Position numbers and translations under genes: made by a program. Below are positions 1 to 6,067 of a stretch of DNA of 38,029 nt, one piece after another. The notes beneath the pieces are model-generated. The model made no database searches. It was not told the origin of the DNA and worked only from the letters and a program-made list of their open reading frames with translations. This stretch comes from a virus: the IMG/VR virus record IMGVR_UViG_3300042338_001090, positions 1 to 38,029 of that record, one strand, 5' to 3'. Position 1 is the stretch's first letter, and every line of letters starts with the position of its first letter.

Positions 1-74
1 ATGCTGATCAGGCCACCATTGAAAAGGGCGTCAACTTCCCGACGCTGCAAAGAGTGATCGGAAAAACAACTTAA
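1..74 (+). CDS. C-terminal fragment of an XRE-type helix-turn-helix protein (partial)
   Basis: The reading frame starting at base 3 is open from the window edge to a TAA at 72-74. It encodes a tail containing ATIEKGVNFPTLQRVI, which resembles the recognition helix and following helix of XRE/Cro-type regulators (pattern 'I..iEkG...Ptl..l'). The usual continuation after that helix ('ADALGV' or similar) is missing and the frame stops five residues later, so the 3' end may itself be cut. The N-terminal part lies outside the window. Its end is immediately followed by an ATPase gene that lacks its own 5' part, suggesting a recombination junction near bases 60-100. The assignment rests on about 20 residues only. 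Confidence 0.4.
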   Translation, partial: ADQATIEKGVNFPTLQRVIGKTT

Positions 75-100
75 TTTTTACAGTACTGGCTCAAAACAGG

Positions 101-2428
101 TTGACACGTTCCGCTGGCTTGACAGTCATCTATGGAGAGAATGGGGCCGGCAAGTCAGGTTACTCACGAATTCTCAAGCATGCCTGCCGCGCCCGCGATC
201 AGCGCGAAGCTATCCTTCCTGACGCGAAGATGGATCCTGCAAAGGCTGGGAAGCCCTCGGCAAAGTTTGACGTGATCATCGATGGTGTCAACTCTGAACT
301 AGCGTGGACAGTTGACAGCACTCCCCCTGAGCCGTTATCCGAGATCGCCATTTTCGATACCCATTGCGCCAGGGCCTACATCGACAATCATGGCGACTTT
401 GCCTATCGTCCTTATGGGCTAGACATCCTGGAGGGCCTGGTAGGACTCTGCAACAAGCTGAGGGTCCTGGCCACGCAAGAGAAGGCAGCCAACGCTCCCA
501 CAAATACAGCTTACGGAGCCATTGCAACGCAGCAAACAGCGGTTGGACGAGCCTTGCTTGCCATACCTGGCGCAACCAAAGCCACTGATATTGAAACCCT
601 CGCAACGTTTTCTGAGGTTGAACTCGCACGAATAGAACTGCTTACGCACACCCTATCCGAGACGGATCCCAAGCAGAAGGCTCAGGCATTGAAGCAGCGG
701 GCGGGGCGATTGCAAGAGCTGAAGGGTCGCCTCGACCTTGCAATACCTCTGGTCGACAGCGCCAAGATCGCAGCCCTGCGGGAGCTGATTGACAGGTCGA
801 GAGCAGCCAAAGCAGCAGCCGATCTTGCAGCCACCGACTTCAAGGCAAAGGATGGGCAGTTGCCCGGAACAGGTGGCGAGGAATGGAAGGCTCTGTTCGA
901 GTCCGCCAGAGCTTTTGCAAGGACTTCGCACCCCGATCACCAAATGGGCAAGTTGCCCAATGGCGCATCCTGCCCACTGTGCCAAAACGTCTTAGGCAGT
1001 GAAGGCTCAACTCGGATGTCTCGCTTCGAAGCGTTCATCCAGCAAGATTCCGAAGCGCAGGCAAAGAAGGCTCGAGTCGATGCCGAAGCAGCCTATAGGA
1101 ATTTGCAGGCAGCAAATTTGAACGTGCTGATCGGAGCGGCCCTTGCCGAAGAGTTAAAGGAGATTGATGCGGCCCTTGCCGATCAATGCTCAGCGCTGCA
1201 AACCTGCCTGATCAACCGTCAGCGACAGACTATGGAGGCCTCCGCTGGAAAGCTTGCTTGGGAGCAGATTCAGCCTATCGCCGATGATCCTCGCGGCAAG
1301 CTCGAGGTACATGCTGCAAGGCTAATCGAGCATGCCAACGCGCTTGAGGCAACCGCTGATGAGAAGGCTAAGGCCGCCATGGTGCAGGAAAAGCTGGAGT
1401 TGGATGCACGTAAGCGCCTTACCGAAGTCAAGGCAGCAGTACTCGACACAATTACCAAACACGATCTTTGCGCTAAGCTACAGGCGTGCATCGACGCAAT
1501 GGATACGCGCGCAATATCTCGCAAATCCACCGAGCTTTCACGGACTATGGCCAGCCAAGAACTCGCTGACGCACTCAATACAGAGCTTCGTTGCCTCAAA
1601 GTCCATGAGCTGTGTGTCGGGATGAAGCCTGAGTCCCCGGGCGGCAAGACTCAATTCAAGCTGACGCTACAGCTTCCAGGTGGTGGCGCGCCATCAGCAG
1701 TCCTCAGCGAAGGCGAGCAACGCGCCATTGCCATCGCATCCTTCTTGGCAGAAATCAAACTAGGAAAGGGTAAGGGAGGCATAGTCTTGGACGACCCGGT
1801 CTCCTCTCTTGACCATCGCCGCCGCTGGGAGGTGGCTGAGCGCCTCGCGCAGGAATCCAAAGTCCGCCAGGTGATCATCTTCACTCACGACATCTATTTC
1901 CTGGCGATCTTGGAACAGAAGGCAGAGGCAGTTGGCGCATCACTAGCCAAGCATTACATCCGAAGGACTGCTAACGGCTTTGGCGTCCACTCCCAAAGCC
2001 TCCCGTTCGATGTAGAGGGAACCAAGGCGCGGGTGGGCCAATTGCGGCAAATGCAGGTTGAAGCTCAGCTAGCAAAGAAAGACGGAGATGATGACCGGCA
2101 TCGAATGCTGACGAATGCAGCCTACGGAAGGCTGCGATTGGCCTGGGAGCGTTGCGTCGAAGAGGTCTTGTTCAATGGCGTTGTCCAACGCTTTGGCGAG
2201 GGCGTCTCCACGCAAAAGCTGAAAGCCGTCGTAGTGACTGACGATGACTACAAACAGATCCATGCTGGCATGTCGAAGAGCTCGAAGTTTGAGCACGATG
2301 CGGCCAGCCCAGTCGGACGTCTTCCGCTACCGGATCCTGAAGAGCTCTCAGCAGACATCGAAAGCCTTGAAACTTTCCGCGTAGCGGTAGACAAACGAAA
2401 TAGGCAGGGAATCCCAACGCGGGCATGA
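101..2428 (+). CDS. PrrC/RloC-like AAA ATPase with zinc hook, N-terminally truncated
   Basis: This is an ABC/SMC-type ATPase of the AAA_13 kind. The P-loop GENGAGKS is at residues 12-19. Long helical, probably coiled-coil arms are interrupted by a Rad50-like CPLC hook at 291-294. The ABC signature LSEGEQRA is at 535-542, the Walker B/D-loop DDPVSSLD at 564-571 and the H-loop His at 596. The C-terminal domain carries R679-x3-E683 and H732, the order and first spacing of the Arg-Glu-His triad of PrrC/RloC anticodon nucleases; the nuclease role is inferred. The only start is TTG at 101, 11 residues before the P-loop. The frame is open back to base 23 but has no ATG, so the normal N-terminal strand and any extension are missing. 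It precedes the 300-aa gene by 21 bases and was probably a defence operon. It may be inactive. Confidence 0.75.
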   Translation: MTRSAGLTVIYGENGAGKSGYSRILKHACRARDQREAILPDAKMDPAKAGKPSAKFDVIIDGVNSELAWTVDSTPPEPLSEIAIFDTHCARAYIDNHGDFAYRPYGLDILEGLVGLCNKLRVLATQEKAANAPTNTAYGAIATQQTAVGRALLAIPGATKATDIETLATFSEVELARIELLTHTLSETDPKQKAQALKQRAGRLQELKGRLDLAIPLVDSAKIAALRELIDRSRAAKAAADLAATDFKAKDGQLPGTGGEEWKALFESARAFARTSHPDHQMGKLPNGASCPLCQNVLGSEGSTRMSRFEAFIQQDSEAQAKKARVDAEAAYRNLQAANLNVLIGAALAEELKEIDAALADQCSALQTCLINRQRQTMEASAGKLAWEQIQPIADDPRGKLEVHAARLIEHANALEATADEKAKAAMVQEKLELDARKRLTEVKAAVLDTITKHDLCAKLQACIDAMDTRAISRKSTELSRTMASQELADALNTELRCLKVHELCVGMKPESPGGKTQFKLTLQLPGGGAPSAVLSEGEQRAIAIASFLAEIKLGKGKGGIVLDDPVSSLDHRRRWEVAERLAQESKVRQVIIFTHDIYFLAILEQKAEAVGASLAKHYIRRTANGFGVHSQSLPFDVEGTKARVGQLRQMQVEAQLAKKDGDDDRHRMLTNAAYGRLRLAWERCVEEVLFNGVVQRFGEGVSTQKLKAVVVTDDDYKQIHAGMSKSSKFEHDAASPVGRLPLPDPEELSADIESLETFRVAVDKRNRQGIPTRA

Positions 2429-2449
2429 ACTCGTCAACCAGGAGGTACG

Positions 2450-3352
2450 ATGTATCTGGGCATATGCAACAACACAGGGCTCGTCTATGAGGGGTTGGGA
2501 GCCGCCGACATTCCATCGATTCCGACGCCCAGCGTCACCCAAGCTAAGCTGATCGAGGCCGACGCTGAATGGCAGGATCTGCCGCGAGGGTTGACGTTGG
2601 ATCCGCTGCGGTGGATCTTCCGCGAGGACTCTTTTGACCCAGTGACACGAACCCGGCGTGGCCGGCTCTACGAGCCTCAGTCAGGCCATGGACAGCCCAA
2701 CCAGCAGCGAGTCGGACCCCATCCTTACGAAGACCCTATGATGCGGCAGGTGGGCACAGGGGGGCGAGTCGCGAAGACCCTCTTTACCTTCACAGCGTGC
2801 CACCCACTCCTAGCTCTCCCTAATCAAGGCCAAGGTATGACGCTCGCCCTGGGAGATGCCCGAGCTGCATCCCCATGGCGCATCATTCAGACCGAGGCCT
2901 TAGCTAACGGATCTGTGATGGTGACGCTCAAGTCCCTATCTGCCTTCGCAATCATCCCTGCGGTTGACTATGGGCAAGTTGCGCAGGAGCATCGGCCAGC
3001 AGTGACGGATGCCATCGAACGAGTAATGAATTCCGCATTTCGCGAGGCTCCCATTTCGGTCGTGGACCATTGTCGGGCAGCGCTGACCGTCCTGCTATCG
3101 CGATGGCTGCTCCAGAACAGGCGAGAAGAGGAGGCTGCCCTCGCTCTCGACTTGGGTCCTCTGGCCAGGCGCATGGAGGCGTACGAAATGTTCTGCGTAG
3201 CAAACGCAGCTCATATCGTTGCAAGGCTACATGCGCGTGGCAAGCCTAATGAGCAGCAAGCGCGCGGGTTGCGGACTCCTGAAATCGGTGATGACGAGTT
3301 TGCGCTGGAATCGGTTGGCTTGGTGATTCGAGATCTTGGCTGGTCAGCATGA
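2450..3352 (+). CDS. Unknown 300-aa protein paired with the AAA ATPase
   Basis: I do not recognise a family with confidence. The ATG at 2450 has a strong ribosome binding site (AGGAGG, five bases upstream) and follows the ATPase stop by 21 bases, so the two genes form an operon. The N-terminal two thirds look like a mixed alpha/beta globular protein. The C-terminal 110 residues (about 190-300) are helical, with a stretch of the kind 'LARLHARGKPNEQQ' followed by 'ALESVGLVIRDLGW', which loosely resembles helical C-terminal domains of abortive-infection proteins. There is no signal peptide or membrane segment. Position suggests a partner or regulator of the nuclease-like ATPase. This is inference from context. 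Confidence 0.7.
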   Translation: MYLGICNNTGLVYEGLGAADIPSIPTPSVTQAKLIEADAEWQDLPRGLTLDPLRWIFREDSFDPVTRTRRGRLYEPQSGHGQPNQQRVGPHPYEDPMMRQVGTGGRVAKTLFTFTACHPLLALPNQGQGMTLALGDARAASPWRIIQTEALANGSVMVTLKSLSAFAIIPAVDYGQVAQEHRPAVTDAIERVMNSAFREAPISVVDHCRAALTVLLSRWLLQNRREEEAALALDLGPLARRMEAYEMFCVANAAHIVARLHARGKPNEQQARGLRTPEIGDDEFALESVGLVIRDLGWSA

Positions 3353-3461
3353 GCTAAGTACGCCGATCATGAGTCTTGGCTATCGGCAAGTGACCGAGTT
3401 CGGATTTTCCTGACTCTCGTAGAAAAAAACTGGATGTTGGCAACCAGCCTTTTCCAGACCA

Positions 3462-3626
3462 TCAAAATGTCGGTGTGGCGATTTGCTTGATTGACGGAGA
3501 AGCCTCTATTACTGCCGTTCCGCATGGGAATCCCAAGTAACGCTTTAACCAGTTGCGGTCGTCCACCAACGACTGCTTTGCCTTTTCGAGAACGAGGGTA
3601 AGGTTAAGCGCAACTATCACGGCCAT
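3462..3626 (-). CDS. Small ORF downstream of the MBL-fold gene (54 aa)
   Basis: An ATG at 3624-3626 opens six bases after the stop of the MBL-fold hydrolase gene and runs to a TGA at 3462-3464. The product has a protein-like composition, with the helical stretch VLEKAKQSLVDDRNWLKRY followed by a short hydrophobic segment GFPCGTAVIEA. No convincing ribosome binding site precedes it, so expression would depend on coupling to the upstream gene. It could be a real small partner protein, a truncated remnant of a longer gene, or chance. I know no family for it. Confidence 0.35.
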   Translation of the reverse strand: MAVIVALNLTLVLEKAKQSLVDDRNWLKRYLGFPCGTAVIEASPSIKQIATPTF

Positions 3627-3632
3627 CCGAAG

Positions 3633-4823
3633 TTAAAGCACCCTCGACCATGTTCCATTGACATCGGTACGCCATGGGGCAACGCCACCTTGCATGGCCT
3701 TTAGCTCTACCACTACGCCAGCCATCGGGTGACCATACGAGTTGTTGCCACAGGAAATAGGTGTTGTCATGGTTGGGAATACTGCCAGCCAGTCCGCCGC
3801 AACCGGCTTTCCGGCCAAACCACCATGATGCGGCGTTACCAATACACACGGCTGTTCAATAAATGTTGGTACTTTGCCAGCTGCAGCCAGCACCTTATCG
3901 TAGTGGTGATCACCTGTAAGGAGGGCAATTCCGTGCTGCCCGCGAACACCTAAGACAATCCCAGTTTGGTTTCGCGAACGGCCTGGCGTAGCGCGGAACA
4001 TTGTGAAGACTCCCTTTTGCCAAAGCGGCTCCAGAACGATTTCTCTCGACGTACCTAACCTGGCCGCTGGTAGCTGCGCTGCCAAGGTGACACTATGTTG
4101 GGTCAAGAGCCTGAGTACCCGCTTGTAGGTTTCGGTGTCTGGTATCTGGCTTGGGGTGAAGACAATCCGAAGCTTTGCGAGCTCCGCTGGAGCGAACTCC
4201 AGTAGTGCATGAAAGTGGTCGACATCCCAATGACTGACTACGATACTGATCGATCGGGTTTCGCTCGCAATTTTCCGTCCGGCCACTAATGACCGTACTT
4301 TTGCCTTCGTGAACCATCGACTTGCGCCAACATCATAAATCACTCGATCTGTAGAAGTCTTGATCTCATTCCAGTTTCCATGACCACAGTCGATGACTGT
4401 CAACTCGATGTCACCCGTTGGATTTGGATCGACAACCAGCTCCAAAGTACTTTGCGGTATTTTGGCCACTCGTGGCGTGGTCAAGAACTGAGCGTAATTG
4501 CCATTACTCGGTATGCCAACCAAGTTAGCGCGTAAGAAGGAAGAGCTGGCGTCATCAGGATTAGTTCTCTGATACCTCGTGCCGACAAATGCGTCAAGAT
4601 CAATGTCGTACCATGATCCCTCCTTGAGTCCGTGGTAGCCAGAAGGGGCATAGGAGAGTCGCAACATTGAAGCTTTATTCGCAGAAAAAGCTCCATCCAA
4701 CTGTGGCTGGTCATTCAGAAATGACGCCAGTCGCAAATGGTCGTCCATTGTTGCGACATCAAGGATCACATCGTGGATGCCGGAAACCCTGTCGATGTCG
4801 ACCTGCTGAATGTAGAAAAGCAT
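3633..4823 (-). CDS. ComEC/Rec2-type metallo-beta-lactamase-fold hydrolase
   Basis: The 396-aa protein shows the metallo-beta-lactamase core in the second half. There is a strand ending in VIDCGHGN, the metal-binding motif SHWDVDH (HxDxDH, like SHPDADH of ComEC), then LLTGDHHYD (matching the LLTGD motif), VTPHHGG (matching PHHGS) and a final YGHP. This order is diagnostic of the ComEC-like MBL branch, which includes nucleases and phosphodiesterases. No membrane segments are present, so it is a soluble relative and not a DNA-uptake channel. The first 120 residues are an extra domain I cannot name. It starts at ATG 4823 without a clear ribosome binding site and lies convergent to the ATPase operon. 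Such soluble MBL proteins are common in accessory islands; substrate and role are unknown. Confidence 0.8.
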   Translation of the reverse strand: MLFYIQQVDIDRVSGIHDVILDVATMDDHLRLASFLNDQPQLDGAFSANKASMLRLSYAPSGYHGLKEGSWYDIDLDAFVGTRYQRTNPDDASSSFLRANLVGIPSNGNYAQFLTTPRVAKIPQSTLELVVDPNPTGDIELTVIDCGHGNWNEIKTSTDRVIYDVGASRWFTKAKVRSLVAGRKIASETRSISIVVSHWDVDHFHALLEFAPAELAKLRIVFTPSQIPDTETYKRVLRLLTQHSVTLAAQLPAARLGTSREIVLEPLWQKGVFTMFRATPGRSRNQTGIVLGVRGQHGIALLTGDHHYDKVLAAAGKVPTFIEQPCVLVTPHHGGLAGKPVAADWLAVFPTMTTPISCGNNSYGHPMAGVVVELKAMQGGVAPWRTDVNGTWSRVL

Positions 4824-5082
4824 GGCGTTTATAGGTCAATGCAAAGGGACTAAAGCGGCGCCACTCAATTGACCTGGTCGATGCGCAGAGAAACCGTTGG
4901 GATTCGATTTTCAGGATGCAGCATTTCGACTATTCTGGGCTACCTATTAGGGGTAATGTACCGAACATGTCGTATGCCCGCAAAGATTAAGCCACTGCCG
5001 GTCACATGCTCGCAACGACAGTCTGCTGTCAGCCTTTTGCAGTCAGTTTCTGGATGCCATAGTTAATTTCATAGAATTAACC

Positions 5083-5277
5083 TCAATCATTCCAACTTGC
5101 ACACTTGCCATTGGCTTTTCGATAGCCTGGGCCTCCTTTAGACCCACAGCCACCGCTACTGCGGCCGCCGCCACCTCGTCTTCCGCCACGGGCATCTGCT
5201 GCGACTGGAAGAATTCCCATCAATGAAATCCCAATCATTGCCACGATGCTCCGGCGTTTTTTTGCTTGGTTATTCAT
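5083..5277 (-). CDS. Small secreted Gly-rich protein with a C-terminal GGPGYR-type motif
   Basis: The 64-aa product has a basic N-terminus (KKRR) and a hydrophobic stretch (IVAMIGISLMGILPVAA) followed by ADARG, a typical signal peptide with likely cleavage after ADA. The mature part is a Gly/Arg/Ser-rich linker ending in CGSKGGPGYR...GKC, a pattern seen in small exported proteins of proteobacteria. Two mature Cys could form a disulfide. The ATG at 5277 has AAGGA about a dozen bases upstream. It stands alone between the MBL gene and a decayed gene. Function unknown. Confidence 0.65.
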   Translation of the reverse strand: MNNQAKKRRSIVAMIGISLMGILPVAADARGGRRGGGGRSSGGCGSKGGPGYRKANGKCASWND

Positions 5278-5442
5278 GTATCTGTTACATCCTTCAGGTT
5301 TATTGAATCTTGATGCAGTTTGAGTCTATTTCGACCGATCCGGAACCTCAACCCAGGCCAACCTACTATTTTTATTAGCTTTTTTGTCTGGCGGTGTTTT
5401 CGTCTAATTCGTTAGGCGCCCAATAGCCTTCAATCTTTATAG

Positions 5443-5943
5443 AAGTTTTTCTTGTTGTCTTCTACCTTCTTCCCGATCTACAGCATCGGCAAAGTACTGA
5501 TCCGGTATTTTCCTACTTTTCTTCTCCGTCGCTACTAAACCGCCGAGCGTCTGTCCAATCTGGTCTATTGCGACCTGGTTCCTCGCGGCGAGTCTGCGCA
5601 ATTAGACCTAGGGCAAGTCACCTCTGCACGGGTTTATTTACAACTCATCAATCTTTCGCCTTTACCGATAGAACTGGACCGTGGGCAGTTCAGCTTACAG
5701 TGTGCTGGAGCGAAGATTGACTTTGTTCATGTATCACCGAGGATTGCCATGACGCCAGGCATGGCAGCCCAGCTACCCCTGCAAGCCACAATCCACGAAG
5801 GCTCTTCTCGCGCCATCCGCGATCACTTTGACCCCCTGATTAATGTGCAGATGACAGGCTATCTTGAGTTCACGTGTACCACAGGGAAATTCACGAAGTC
5901 CATTTGCCTCTCGGAGATCCGGCCTCACTTGATCAATAGATAA
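5443..5943 (+). pseudogene. Decayed gene for an unknown protein, in-frame stop at 5536-5538
   Basis: One reading frame gives protein-like sequence from about 5443 to a TAA at 5941-5943, interrupted by a TAA at 5536-5538. Before that stop lies a hydrophobic, membrane-like stretch (FFPIYSIGKVLIRYFP). After it come about 134 residues with strand-like alternation (ARVYLQLINLSPLPIELDR and so on) but no early ATG; the first ATG in frame is at 5749, deep in the domain. Neither half has a ribosome binding site. I read this as one gene with a nonsense mutation and a lost 5' end. An undetected non-ATG start after the stop is possible. The flanks (5278-5442 and 5944-6067) are AT-rich and I see no gene in them. 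Confidence 0.4.
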
Positions 5944-6067
5944 ATGGGTCTTATGAAACGCTGGATGCGTATTCAACTTTTTCAGAAGATCGCGATAAAT
6001 ATTTTGAATTAAATGCAGACCTATTGGATTTGGTAGGTGTTTTTTCAGAGAGATTGCGTTCGAATGC

